Positions 43,064 through 51,917 of a stretch of DNA of 64,000 bases are shown in pieces. The DNA is taken from assembly GCF_001654495.1 (NCBI RefSeq), contig NZ_CP015849.1:4997501-5061500 (forward strand). Reading direction: 5' to 3'. Each line of letters begins with the position of its first letter. The stretch's first letter is position 1. The notes beneath the pieces are model-generated. The model was not told the origin of the DNA and did not search any database. It worked only from the letters and a program-made list of their open reading frames with translations. Origin of the DNA: Streptomyces sp. SAT1. Its GTDB lineage: Bacteria; Actinomycetota; Actinomycetes; Streptomycetales; Streptomycetaceae. A program made the position numbers and the translations under genes.

Positions 43064-44089
43064 ATGCGTATCGGAGTTCTCACGGCAGGCGGCGACTGTC
43101 CGGGGCTGAACGCGGTGATCCGGTCGGTGGTGCACCGAGCGGTCACGGCCTACGGCGACGAGGTCATCGGCTTCGAGGACGGCTACGCGGGCCTGCTCGA
43201 CGGGCGCTACCGCGAGCTGGACCTCAACGCCGTCAGCGGCATCCTCGCCCGCGGCGGCACCATCCTCGGCTCCTCCCGGCTGGAGCGCGACCGGCTCCGC
43301 GAAGCCTGCGAGAACGCCTCCGACATGATCCACCGCTTCGGCATCGACGCGCTCATCCCGATCGGCGGCGAGGGCACCCTGACCGCCGCGCGGATGCTGT
43401 CCGACGCCGGGCTGCCGGTGGTGGGCGTGCCCAAGACCATCGACAACGACATCTCCTCCACCGACCGCACCTTCGGCTTCGACACCGCCGTCGGCGTCGC
43501 CACCGAGGCGATGGACCGCCTGAAGACCACCGCCGAGTCCCACCAGCGGGTCATGGTCGTCGAGGTCATGGGCCGGCACGCGGGCTGGATCGCCCTGGAG
43601 TCCGGCATGGCCGCCGGCGCCCACGGCATCTGCCTGCCCGAGCGCCCCTTCGACCCGGCCGACCTGGTCAAGATGGTCGAGGAGCGCTTCGCCCGCGGCA
43701 AGAAGTTCGCCGTGATCTGCGTCGCCGAGGGCGCCCACCCCGCCGAGGGCAGCATGGACTACGGCAAGGGCGCGATCGACAAGTTCGGCCACGAGCGCTT
43801 CCAGGGCATCGGCACGGCCCTGGCGTACGAGCTGGAGAAGCGGCTCGGCAAGGAGGCCAAGCCGGTCATCCTCGGCCACGTCCAGCGCGGCGGCGTCCCC
43901 ACCGCCTACGACCGCGTCCTCGCCACCCGCTTCGGCTGGCACGCGGTGGAGGCGGCGCACCAGGGCCACTTCGGCCGCATGACCTCGCTGCGCGGCACCG
44001 ACATCGTGATGGTCCCGCTCGCCGAGGCCGTCACCGAACTGAAGACGGTGCCGAAGGACCGCATGGACGAGGCCGAGTCGGTCTTCTAG
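43064..44089 (+). CDS. pfkA: 6-phosphofructokinase
   Basis: Phosphorylates fructose 6-phosphate. 341 residues, the Streptomyces length. MRIGVLTAGGDCPGLNAVIRS with the nucleotide loop, GGEGTLTAARML (Gly at the position that lets ATP bind, versus Asp in PPi enzymes), VPKTIDNDIS, and the F6P site EVMGRHAGWIALESG. The PKTIDND Lys is common in the PPi-type clade, but the Gly favours ATP. It is divergent from pta. Confidence 0.95.
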   Translation: MRIGVLTAGGDCPGLNAVIRSVVHRAVTAYGDEVIGFEDGYAGLLDGRYRELDLNAVSGILARGGTILGSSRLERDRLREACENASDMIHRFGIDALIPIGGEGTLTAARMLSDAGLPVVGVPKTIDNDISSTDRTFGFDTAVGVATEAMDRLKTTAESHQRVMVVEVMGRHAGWIALESGMAAGAHGICLPERPFDPADLVKMVEERFARGKKFAVICVAEGAHPAEGSMDYGKGAIDKFGHERFQGIGTALAYELEKRLGKEAKPVILGHVQRGGVPTAYDRVLATRFGWHAVEAAHQGHFGRMTSLRGTDIVMVPLAEAVTELKTVPKDRMDEAESVF

Positions 44090-44099
44090 GACCCGGCGG

Positions 44100-44142
44100 G
44101 ACCCGTGGAGGGGGCGGCTACGGAGCCGCCTCCACCCGGGTC
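44100..44142. terminator. Bidirectional hairpin after pfkA
   Basis: GACCCGTGGAGG through GGCGGCT, loop ACGG, then AGCCGCC through CCGGGTC. The long stem has small bulges and overlaps the last codons of the convergent XRE gene. Confidence 0.55.
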
Positions 44143-44870
44143 CAGAAGTGTTCCACGATCCGGTCGAGGAAGTCCCGGCCGGCGTCGCCCGCCTCCCCGG
44201 CCGCGCTGCCCGCGGCCCAGCTGAGCGAGGCGACCATCTGCCCCTGGTAGTCCTGGTGCAGGGCCTGGAGGGCCTGTTCCAGGAGCTGCCGCTCGAGCGG
44301 CACCACCTTGGCGACCGGGCGCACGTACCCCTGCCAGCGGGTGCCGACGGCGCTGCGCAGCAGCTCGGCCAGGTGCTCCTCGCGCCCGGTGACGGCCACG
44401 AAGTCGGGCAGGTCCAGGGCGAGCGCCCCGGCCAGCGCCGCCGTCTGCCGCTCGGTGCCGCGCCACTCCTCGCGCTCCTCCATCCGCAGATAGCGGGGGA
44501 GTTCGAGACCCACGGCACGGGCCACGTCCTCCGGCCGCAGCCCCCGGGCGATGCGGTGCTCGCGCAGCGTGCGCGGGCGCGCGATCAGATCACCCGGCGC
44601 GCACCACAGCGCCCCGGCCAGCGCCGCAAGCTCGGGTCCCGAGGGCGCGGCGGACCCGCGTTCCCAGGCGATCACCAGGTCGGGGGTGACGTACGGCAGC
44701 CCGTAGGAGACCCGCATGCCGTGGGCGACGTGCTCGGGGCCCATGCCGAGGGCGGCGCGGATCCGGCGGGCGGCGGGGGCGTCGAAGGGGAGGGCGGGCG
44801 GTGGTCGGTGCACGGCCACAACGTAGGAGCCCGCGGGGCCGCTGACCACGGGCCGTTCCCACAGGATCAC
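44118..44870 (-). CDS. XRE-type helix-turn-helix regulator
   Basis: 250 residues. The N-terminal half looks like a tandem lambda-repressor-like pair: RRIRAALGMGPEHVAHGMRVSYGL, DLVIAWERG and REHRIARGLRPEDVARAVGLELPRYLRMEEREEW. The C-terminal half is a helical domain of unknown role (VAVTGREEHLAELLRSAVGTRWQ...). The start codon is uncertain (GTG 44870, or GTG 44813). Convergent with pfkA; target unknown. Confidence 0.75.
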   Translation of the reverse strand: MILWERPVVSGPAGSYVVAVHRPPPALPFDAPAARRIRAALGMGPEHVAHGMRVSYGLPYVTPDLVIAWERGSAAPSGPELAALAGALWCAPGDLIARPRTLREHRIARGLRPEDVARAVGLELPRYLRMEEREEWRGTERQTAALAGALALDLPDFVAVTGREEHLAELLRSAVGTRWQGYVRPVAKVVPLERQLLEQALQALHQDYQGQMVASLSWAAGSAAGEAGDAGRDFLDRIVEHFWTRVEAAP

Positions 44871-44940
44871 GGGTTGTACGAACCTACGGGCGCCCGGTCC
44901 CGGTTCCTCCGGGACGGCCGTCGCGGCGCCCCGGCGCGGC

Positions 44941-45741
44941 TCACCGGCCCGGCACCCACCGGTACACCAGCTCCGGGCGGCCCACCTGTCCGTACAGCGG
45001 ACGCCGGGCGGCGCGGCCGGCGTCCACCAGATGCTCCAGATAGCGGCGGGCCGTGATCCGCGAGATGCCGACCGCCTCGGCGAGACCGGCCGCCGTCAGG
45101 CCCTCCCCGGCGTCGCGCAGCGCGCCCGTCACCCGTTGCAGGGTCGGGGCGCTCAGGCCCTTGGGCAGCGCCGCCGGGCCGGGCGCGCGCAGCGCGGCGA
45201 GCGCCCGGTCGACCTCCTCCTGGCCGCCCGCCTCACCGGCCGCCGCACGGAACTCCGCGTAGCGGACCAGCCGGTCCCGCAGCGTGGCGAAGGTGAACGG
45301 CTTCAGGACGTACTGCACCACGCCGAGCGAGACGCCCTCCCGCACCACCGCCAGGTCCCGGGCCGAGGTCACCGCGATCACGTCCGCGTGGTGGCCGGCG
45401 GCCCGCAGCGAGCGGGCGAGCTGGAGGCCGTGCACGTCCGGCAGGTGCAGATCCAGGAGGAGCAGGTCCACCGGCGTGCGTTCCAGCGCCCGGCGGGCCT
45501 CGGCGCCGGTGTGCGCCTTGCCGACGGCGGTGAAGCCCGGCACCCGGCCCACGTACAGGACATGGGCGTCCGCCGCGACCGGGTCGTCCTCCACGACCAG
45601 CACCCGGATCGGCGGCTGCGCCGGCGGCGGACCGCCCGGCCCCTCCGGCCCGCCTGTCGCGTCCGGACCGCCGGGCCCGCCCGGTCGTCCCCGCGGATGC
45701 CCGTGTCCCCGGGCTCGTCTGCCGGTGCCGTCGTCCGTCAT
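44941..45741 (-). CDS. Response regulator, CitB/DcuR-type
   Basis: 266 residues. A Gly/Pro/Arg-rich extension of about 44 residues precedes the receiver domain IRVLVVEDDPVAADAHV; the phospho-acceptor is Asp97 (LLLLDLHLPDVHG), with the conserved Lys in VLKPFTFA. The C-terminal HTH is LRDAGEGLTAAGLAEAVGISRITARRYLEHLVDAGRA, the CitB type. The start overlaps the sensor gene's stop by 4 bases. Probably regulates the dicarboxylate symporter. Confidence 0.92.
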   Translation of the reverse strand: MTDDGTGRRARGHGHPRGRPGGPGGPDATGGPEGPGGPPPAQPPIRVLVVEDDPVAADAHVLYVGRVPGFTAVGKAHTGAEARRALERTPVDLLLLDLHLPDVHGLQLARSLRAAGHHADVIAVTSARDLAVVREGVSLGVVQYVLKPFTFATLRDRLVRYAEFRAAAGEAGGQEEVDRALAALRAPGPAALPKGLSAPTLQRVTGALRDAGEGLTAAGLAEAVGISRITARRYLEHLVDAGRAARRPLYGQVGRPELVYRWVPGR

Positions 45742-47522
45742 GCCCCGCGTCCCGCCTGTCCCGCTCGCTGTGATCGTGTCGCCTGCCCGGCCGGTGTCCG
45801 GCCGGCGCCGTCGTCCGTACGGGCCCCGGGCACGCCGTCGGTGGCGGGACCGGCCGGACCGGCCGGACCGGCGGGCCCGCTCAGCGGGAGCCGGGCCGCG
45901 AACGCCGCGCCGCCCTCCGCGGCCGCCGCCACCGTCAGCGTGCCCCGGTGCCGCTGCACCGCCTGCCGGGCCAGCGCGAGCCCGAGCCCCCGGCCGCCGG
46001 GACCGGTCGGCTTGGTCGAGTAGCCGCGCTGGAAGACCAGGTCCGTGTGGTCGGGGTCGACGCCCGGACCGCTGTCGGCGACCCGCAGCAGCAGTTCGCC
46101 GCCCTCGCCGCCCTCTCCGCCCTCTCCGCGCTTCCCGCCCTCTGCCCTCACCGTCACCGTCACCCGGGCCCGCGCACCGCCCTGGGCCGCGTCCACCGCG
46201 TTGTCGATGAGGTTGCCGAGGATCGTCACCAGGTCGCGGGAGGGCAGGGCGGCGGGCAGCAGTCCGTCGTCCAGACCGCTGTCCTCGGACACCATCAGCT
46301 CCACGCCCCGCTCGTTGGCCTGCGCGGTCTTGCCGAGCAGCAGCGCGGCCAGCACCGGTTCACCGACCGCGGCGACCACCTGGTCGGTCAGGGCCTGGGC
46401 CAGCTCCAGCTCCGCCGTGGCGAACTCCACCGCCTCCTCGGCGCGGCCCAGCTCGATCAGCGACACCACCGTGTGCAGCCGGTTCGCCGCCTCGTGCGCC
46501 TGCGAGCGCAGCGCCTGGGTGAAACCGCGCTCCGAGTCCAGCTCGCCCATCAGCGACTGGAGCTCGGTGACATCGCGCAGGGTGACCACCGTGCCCCGGC
46601 GCTCGCCGCCGGAGACCGGGGAGGTGTTCACCACCAGGACCCGTGAGTCCGTGAGGTGCACCTCGTCCACCCGCGGCTCGGACGCCAGCAGGGCCCCGGT
46701 CAGCGGAGCGGGCAGCCCGAGCCCGGCCACCGAGCGGCCCACCACCTCCGCCTCGCCGCTGGCGCCGCCCACCCCGAGCAGTTCCCGGCCGCCGTCGTTG
46801 ATGAGGGCCACCCGGTAGTGCGCGTCCAGCATCAGCAGCCCCTCGCGCACCGCGTGCAGCGCCGCCTGGTGGTAGTCGTGCATCCGGCTCAGCTCGTCCG
46901 CGTTCATCCCGTGGGTGTGCCGGCGCAGCCGCGCGTTGATGACGTACGTGGCGACCGCGCCCAGCGCCAGGATGCCCGCCGCGACCCCGAACAGCGCCGT
47001 GACCTGCTCCCGCACCCGCCGGCTGATCGCCTCCACCTTGATCCCGGCGCTGACCAGCCCGACGACGCGCCCGTCGGCGTCCTCGACGGGGGTGACCGCG
47101 CGGACGGAGGGGCCCAGGGTGCCGGTGTACGTCTCGGTGAAGGACTCGCCGTGCCGGGCGCGGGAGATGTTGCCGAGGAAGGGGCGGCCGATCTCGCCGG
47201 GCTCCGGGTGGGTCCAGCGGATGCCCTGCGGCGTCATGATCGTCACGAAGTCGACACCCGTGTCCCGCTGCACCCTCAGCGCGTACGGCTGGAGCAGCGC
47301 GGTGGGGTCCGCGGTGCCGATCGCGGACCGTACCGAGGGGGAGTCGGCGATGGAACGGGCCACCGCCGTGGTCTGCCGGCGGGCCGCGCTCTCGGCCTGG
47401 CCGCGGTCGCTGACGAAGGCGAACAGCGCATATCCGGCCACGACGAGCGCCAGCAGCACGGCCTGCATGGCGAAGAGCTGGCCCGCCAGGCTGCGAGGTC
47501 TCGGGAGGACGGTCAGGCGCAT
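45738..47522 (-). CDS. Sensor histidine kinase, CitA/DcuS-type
   Basis: 594 residues. TM1 about 14-36 (LFAMQAVLLALVVAGYALFAFV), a periplasmic-type PAS/sCache region (DFVTIMTPQGIRWTHPEPGEIG with the conserved R-x-H-like ligand pattern), TM2 near 176-198, then a cytoplasmic PAS (LMLDAHYRVALINDGG), the SpoOB-like H-box SQAHEAANRLHTVVSL and HATPase N/G boxes (NLIDNAVDAA; DSGPGVDP; GRGLGLALA). The tail is a disordered Pro/Ala stretch. Divergent from a dicarboxylate symporter, so it likely senses a C4-dicarboxylate or citrate. Confidence 0.92.
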   Translation of the reverse strand: MRLTVLPRPRSLAGQLFAMQAVLLALVVAGYALFAFVSDRGQAESAARRQTTAVARSIADSPSVRSAIGTADPTALLQPYALRVQRDTGVDFVTIMTPQGIRWTHPEPGEIGRPFLGNISRARHGESFTETYTGTLGPSVRAVTPVEDADGRVVGLVSAGIKVEAISRRVREQVTALFGVAAGILALGAVATYVINARLRRHTHGMNADELSRMHDYHQAALHAVREGLLMLDAHYRVALINDGGRELLGVGGASGEAEVVGRSVAGLGLPAPLTGALLASEPRVDEVHLTDSRVLVVNTSPVSGGERRGTVVTLRDVTELQSLMGELDSERGFTQALRSQAHEAANRLHTVVSLIELGRAEEAVEFATAELELAQALTDQVVAAVGEPVLAALLLGKTAQANERGVELMVSEDSGLDDGLLPAALPSRDLVTILGNLIDNAVDAAQGGARARVTVTVRAEGGKRGEGGEGGEGGELLLRVADSGPGVDPDHTDLVFQRGYSTKPTGPGGRGLGLALARQAVQRHRGTLTVAAAAEGGAAFAARLPLSGPAGPAGPAGPATDGVPGARTDDGAGRTPAGQATRSQRAGQAGRGA

Positions 47523-47674
47523 GCCGTTCAGTCTGCCTCCGAGCCATGGCGTGAACTAAATGAACGGAAGGGTGACCGCCCTCACACGAGAGGAGATAGT
47601 CGCCGCATCCCCGAATTCCCCCGGACGTGAGCCGCACGCCGGTGATGCCGATGACGTCGTCAAGGAGGGCCGCC

Positions 47675-49120
47675 GTGACCAGCACAGCCGATACGGCACC
47701 TGCCGCGCCCGCAGCAGGGCCCGGCCCCGCAGCCAAGCGGGACCGCACCCACTATCTCTACCTGGCGGTCATCGCCGCGGTGGTCCTCGGTGTCGCCGTC
47801 GGGTTCGCCGCGCCGGACACCGCCAAGGAACTGAAGCCGCTGGGCACCGGCTTCGTGAACCTGATCAAGATGATGATCTCCCCGATCATCTTCTGCACGA
47901 TCGTGCTGGGCGTCGGTTCGGTGCGCAAGGCGGCCAAGGTCGGCAAGGTGGGCGGCCTCGCCCTCGGCTACTTCATCGCCATGTCGTTCGTCGCGCTGGC
48001 CATCGGCCTGGTGATCGGCAACCTGGTCCACCCGGGCAGCGGCATGCACCTCACCGAGGCCGTCAAGGGCGTCGGCCACGCCCAGGCGGACGCCGCCAAG
48101 GAGGGCCCGGTCGACTTCGTGCTCGGGATCATCCCGACCACGCTGGTGTCGTCCTTCACCGAAGGTGAGGTGCTCCAGACCCTGCTGGTCGCGCTGCTCG
48201 TCGGGTTCGCGCTCCAGGCCATGGGCCGCAAGGGCGAGCCGGTGCTGCGCGGGGTGGAGCACATCCAGCGGCTGGTCTTCCGCATCCTCGCCATGATCAT
48301 GTGGGCCGCGCCCATCGGTGCCTTCGGCGCCATGGCCGCCGTCGTGGGCGAGACGGGCGTCGACGCCCTGAAGGCGCTCGCCACGATCATGTTCGGCTTC
48401 TACGTCACCTGTCTGCTCTTCGTGATCGTGGTGCTCGGCGCCATGACGCGGCTGGTGGCCGGGGTCAACATCTTCCAGCTGCTGAAGTACCTGGGCCGGG
48501 AGTTCCTGCTCATCCTGTCCACGTCCTCGTCGGAGTCCGCGCTGCCCCGGCTGATCGCCAAGATGGAGCACCTGGGCGTGAGCCGCCCGGTCGTCGGCAT
48601 CACCGTGCCGACCGGCTACTCCTTCAACCTCGACGGCACCATGATCTACCTGACCATGGCCTCGCTGTTCATCGCGGACGCCATGGACCAGCCGCTCTCC
48701 CTCGGCCAGCAGATCACCCTGCTGCTGTTCATGATGATCGCCTCCAAGGGCGCGGCGGGCGTCACCGGCGCCGGTCTGGCCACGCTCGCCGGTGCCCTCC
48801 AGTCCCACAAGCCCGCCCTGGTGGACGGCGTCGGCCTCATCGTCGGCATCGACCGCTTCATGAGCGAGGCCCGCGCCCTCACCAACTTCGCGGGCAATGC
48901 CGTCGCCACCCTGCTGATCGGCACCTGGACCGGCGAGGTCGACCAGGACCGGGTGCGGCGGGTGCTCGCGGGGGACCTGCCCTTCGACGAGCGGACGCTG
49001 CTCGACGACTCCGGCGACTCCGATGACTCCGGCGACTCCGGCCACTCCGGTACGGCCGCGGCCGGTTCCGGACTGCCCGAGCAGCGCGAGGACGGCGGGA
49101 AGGAACTCGCCAAGGCATGA
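47675..49120 (+). CDS. dctA: C4-dicarboxylate:cation symporter (DctA-like)
   Basis: 481 residues of the DAACS family. Start GTG 47675 has AAGGAGG 6 bases upstream; an in-frame start at 47627 is weaker. Membrane spans plus the two re-entrant hairpins are visible: the serine-rich STSSSESALPRLIAKME and NLDGTMIYLTMASLFIADAM, then ASKGAAGVTGAGL. Cytosolic Asp/Ser/Gly-rich tail (DDSGDSDDSGDSGHSG), a repeat tract. The CitA/CitB-type pair is divergent. Confidence 0.93.
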   Translation: MTSTADTAPAAPAAGPGPAAKRDRTHYLYLAVIAAVVLGVAVGFAAPDTAKELKPLGTGFVNLIKMMISPIIFCTIVLGVGSVRKAAKVGKVGGLALGYFIAMSFVALAIGLVIGNLVHPGSGMHLTEAVKGVGHAQADAAKEGPVDFVLGIIPTTLVSSFTEGEVLQTLLVALLVGFALQAMGRKGEPVLRGVEHIQRLVFRILAMIMWAAPIGAFGAMAAVVGETGVDALKALATIMFGFYVTCLLFVIVVLGAMTRLVAGVNIFQLLKYLGREFLLILSTSSSESALPRLIAKMEHLGVSRPVVGITVPTGYSFNLDGTMIYLTMASLFIADAMDQPLSLGQQITLLLFMMIASKGAAGVTGAGLATLAGALQSHKPALVDGVGLIVGIDRFMSEARALTNFAGNAVATLLIGTWTGEVDQDRVRRVLAGDLPFDERTLLDDSGDSDDSGDSGHSGTAAAGSGLPEQREDGGKELAKA

Positions 49121-49154
49121 GGCACTGACGCCCTCGTACGCCCTCCGCTCCCTC

Positions 49155-49187
49155 CGTACGTCCCCCGTACGTCCCCCGTACGTCCCC
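49155..49187. repeat. 11-bp minisatellite after dctA
   Basis: Three perfect copies of CGTACGTCCCC at 49155-49165, 49166-49176 and 49177-49187. Located 35 bases after the symporter stop. Confidence 0.8.
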
Positions 49188-49245
49188 TGCTCCGGACGCC
49201 CGGCTCTGCCTGAACCCGGGCCGGGCGTCCGGCCACCCGAGAGCC

Positions 49246-49295
49246 GCCGAGCGGCCGAGCCCCTCTCCCCCGTCGGGCCCGGCCGCTCGGCTTTT
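49246..49295 (+). terminator. Long hairpin with T-run
   Basis: GCCGAGCGGCCG (49246-49257) and its complement (49280-49291) with a 22-base loop, then TTTT. Follows dctA; faces the convergent TetR gene. Confidence 0.7.
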
Positions 49296-49344
49296 CGCGC
49301 GCCCGGGGCCGGGCCCCGCCACCTCCCCCTGGGGGACCGGCCGT

Positions 49345-49962
49345 TCAGCCGCTCAGCCGGGCGACCAGCGCCTCCGCCCCCGCGGCCGGCATCCCCGCCG
49401 AGGTGAGGACGGTGACGGCCGCCGAACGCCCCGCGTCGGGCGCCGCGAGCAGACCGTCGTTCACCGCCTCCATCAGCGCGAACATCACCTGTTCGTGGAC
49501 GTAGGCGAGGGCGGCGGCGGGCAGCGGCGAGCTGAAGACGCCCTCGTCGAGACCGTTCTGGAGGACCTCCGCGCAACTGGCGCGCACGGGCGTCAGGCGC
49601 TCGCGGATGCCCTGCATGGTGACCGTGCGCTGGGCGAGCGCCACCAGCAGCCGGTAGCGGTCGGCGATGGGCCAGATCCCCAGCACGGAACGCGCCAGCG
49701 CCTCCGCCGGGTCGGCGGCGCCCGCGCGTCCGGCGGCGTGCGCGTCCGCCAGCGTCTGCACGGCGTCGTCGACGAGCGTGCTGATCAGCGCCTCGCGGCT
49801 GGGGAAGTGCCCGTACACCGTGCGCCGTACCACCCCCGCGGCGCGCGCGATCTGGTCCATGGACGCGTCGGGGTCGCGCAGCAGCTCGGCGAGGGCGACG
49901 TCGAGGATGCGGCGTCGATTGGCGTCGGCGCGCGTGGTGTTACCCGTGGTCATGGCTGACAT
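49345..49962 (-). CDS. TetR family regulator of the adjacent MFS pump
   Basis: 205 residues. Start ATG 49962 with AGGAGGG 5 bases upstream. HTH: RILDVALAELLRDPDASMDQIARAAGVVRRTVYGHFPSREALIS, a TetR_N domain. The C-terminal half has VHEQVMFALMEAVN and a helical ligand domain. It is divergent from the MFS gene, with three consecutive operator-like repeats between the two. Confidence 0.93.
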   Translation of the reverse strand: MSAMTTGNTTRADANRRRILDVALAELLRDPDASMDQIARAAGVVRRTVYGHFPSREALISTLVDDAVQTLADAHAAGRAGAADPAEALARSVLGIWPIADRYRLLVALAQRTVTMQGIRERLTPVRASCAEVLQNGLDEGVFSSPLPAAALAYVHEQVMFALMEAVNDGLLAAPDAGRSAAVTVLTSAGMPAAGAEALVARLSG

Positions 49963-49979
49963 TGTGCCCTCCTCGCGAC

Positions 49980-50042
49980 TTGCACAGCCCTGTGCAACGA
50001 CGTACATTGCACATCGTTGTGCAACTGCACAGCTCTGTGCAA
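49980..50042. promoter_or_regulatory. Three stacked inverted repeats TTGCACA-N4-TGTGCAA
   Basis: Sites at 49980-49997 (perfect, spacer GCCC), 50007-50024 (perfect, spacer TCGT) and 50025-50042 (CTGCACA-GCTC-TGTGCAA, one arm mismatch). Centre distances are 27 and 18 bases. The consensus is typical of TetR operators; this most likely controls both the TetR gene and the MFS pump. Confidence 0.88.
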
Positions 50043-50092
50043 GTAGTTGTCGTGCACGTCTCGTCGCGCACCCGAGGAAGGCGACCCCTGCC

Positions 50093-51778
50093 ATGCGACT
50101 CGTCATGACCGAACCGGTCGGACCGACGGACCGCCCCTACGCCCGGCGCTGGTGGGCGCTCCTGGTGCTCTGCCTGAGCCTGCTGATCATCGTGATGGCC
50201 AACACCGCCCTCACGGTCGCCGCCCCCGACATGACCCGCGACCTGGGCCTGTCCGGCGCCGACCTGCAATGGGTGATCGACGGCTACACCGTCCCGTACG
50301 CGGCCCTGATGCTGCTGCTCGGCGCGATCGGCGACAAGTACAGCCGCCGCGGCGCGCTCGTCCTCGGCCTCGTCGTCTTCGGCGGCGGCGCCGTCTTCGG
50401 CTCACTGGCCGACAGCGCCGCCACCGTCATCGCGGCCCGCGCGGTCATGGGCGTCGGCGCGGCGCTGATCATGCCCGCCACGCTCTCCCTGCTGGCCGCG
50501 ACCTTCCCGCGCGCCGAGCGCGCCAAGGCCATCACCCTGTGGACCGCCACCGCCGGACTCGCCATCGCGGCCGGACCGGTCGTCGCCGGAGCGCTGCTGA
50601 AGAACCACGGCTGGGCCTCGACGTTCCTGATCAACGTGCCCATCGCCGCCGTCGCCCTGGTCGCGGCCTTCGTCCTCGTCCCGCCGTCCCGGGCCGGGCA
50701 CCACGACCGCATCGACTACGTCGGCGGAGCGCTCTCCGTGCTGTGGATCGGCGCGCTGGTCTACATGATCATCGAGGGGCCGCACTTCGGCTGGGACGCC
50801 AAGGCGGTCACCGCCGCCGTCGTCGCGGGCGCGGGCCTGGTGGCCTTCGTCCTGTGGGAGCTGCGCCACCCGCGCCCCATCCTGGACGTACGCCGCTTCA
50901 CCGGCCGCCGCTTCGCGGGCTCCAACCTCGCCGTCGCCCTGTTCTTCCTGGCCGTCTTCGGCGCCTTCTACTACCTCACCCAGCACCTTCAGTTCGTCCT
51001 CGGCTACGACGCCCTCGCCACCGGTGTGCGCATGCTGCCGCTGGCCGGAGCGGTCTTCGCCGGCTCCGCCCTCACCGGCTACCTCACCCCGCGCGTCGGC
51101 ATGAAGTGGACGGTCACCGCGGGCATGGTCGGCGGCACCGTCGCCCTCGCCCTGCTCACCCGGGTCGACGGCACCTCCTCCTACGGCGACTTCGTGGCCC
51201 CGCTGATCGTGCTCGGCCTGGCCATCGGCCTCGCCCTCTCGCCCTGCACCGACGCCATCATGGGCGCCTTCCCCGAGTCCGAACTCGGCGTCGGCGGCGC
51301 CGTCAACGACACCTCGCTGGAACTCGGCGGCTCGCTCGGCATCGCCATCCTCGGCTCGCTGCTGTCCACCTCGTACTCCGGCCACCTCGCCGACGCGACC
51401 GAGGGCGGCAAGCTCCCGGCGGACACCCTGGCCACCGCCCAGGACTCGGTCGGCGCCGGCTACGCCGTCGCCCAGGGCATCGGCGACAAGGCCCAGCAGC
51501 TCGCCGAACGCGCCGCCCACACCGCCGACCCGCAGCAGGCCGCCCAGCTCAAGGCCCAGGCGCAACAGCTCGTCGAGGGCGCCCGGCAGATGAAGGACGC
51601 GGTCGGCTCCTCCTTCGCCGACGCCGTCTCCCACACCAGCCTGATCGGCGCCGTCATCCTCGGCGCGGGCACCCTCGCGGTGGCCCTGCTGCTGCCCCGC
51701 GGCACCCACCGCGACCAGGATCCGGCCGCGGCGGAGCAGACGGAGGCGGAGAACCCCGAGGTCGGCGCCCTGAACTGA
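50093..51778 (+). CDS. MFS drug exporter, DHA2/EmrB-QacA family (14 TM)
   Basis: 561 residues. TM1 WWALLVLCLSLLIIVMANTALTVAAP, motif DLQWVIDGYTVPYAALMLLLGAIGDKYSRR (motif A) and GPVVAGALL (motif C-like). Between the last two spans lies an insert of about 70 residues, EQ/A-rich (AQQLAERAAHTADPQQAAQ, QQLVEGARQMKDAV), predicted helical. Start ATG 50093 (GAGGAAGG 11 bases upstream). Regulated by the divergent TetR. Confidence 0.92.
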   Translation: MRLVMTEPVGPTDRPYARRWWALLVLCLSLLIIVMANTALTVAAPDMTRDLGLSGADLQWVIDGYTVPYAALMLLLGAIGDKYSRRGALVLGLVVFGGGAVFGSLADSAATVIAARAVMGVGAALIMPATLSLLAATFPRAERAKAITLWTATAGLAIAAGPVVAGALLKNHGWASTFLINVPIAAVALVAAFVLVPPSRAGHHDRIDYVGGALSVLWIGALVYMIIEGPHFGWDAKAVTAAVVAGAGLVAFVLWELRHPRPILDVRRFTGRRFAGSNLAVALFFLAVFGAFYYLTQHLQFVLGYDALATGVRMLPLAGAVFAGSALTGYLTPRVGMKWTVTAGMVGGTVALALLTRVDGTSSYGDFVAPLIVLGLAIGLALSPCTDAIMGAFPESELGVGGAVNDTSLELGGSLGIAILGSLLSTSYSGHLADATEGGKLPADTLATAQDSVGAGYAVAQGIGDKAQQLAERAAHTADPQQAAQLKAQAQQLVEGARQMKDAVGSSFADAVSHTSLIGAVILGAGTLAVALLLPRGTHRDQDPAAAEQTEAENPEVGALN

Positions 51779-51821
51779 AACGCCCCCGTCGGCGTCTCTC
51801 ACCGGGATGCACTACCGTGCC

Positions 51822-51853
51822 GTGCCGTGCCGGATCACCGTCCGGCACGGCAC
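51822..51853 (+). terminator. Hairpin after the MFS gene
   Basis: GTGCCGTGCCGG (51822-51833), loop ATCACCGT, CCGGCACGGCAC (51842-51853), exact complements, 12 bp. Confidence 0.75.
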
Positions 51854-51917
51854 GCTCGCGTGAGCGGGCGGCCGGCACACAGCGGCAGACGCAGACACAG
51901 ATGGAGGGCAACGGGGG

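Noticed and set aside
43064..44089. PPi-dependent phosphofructokinase
   Set aside because: Although it has the Lys of PKTIDND, GGEGT carries Gly where PPi enzymes have Asp, and Streptomyces enzymes are ATP-dependent.
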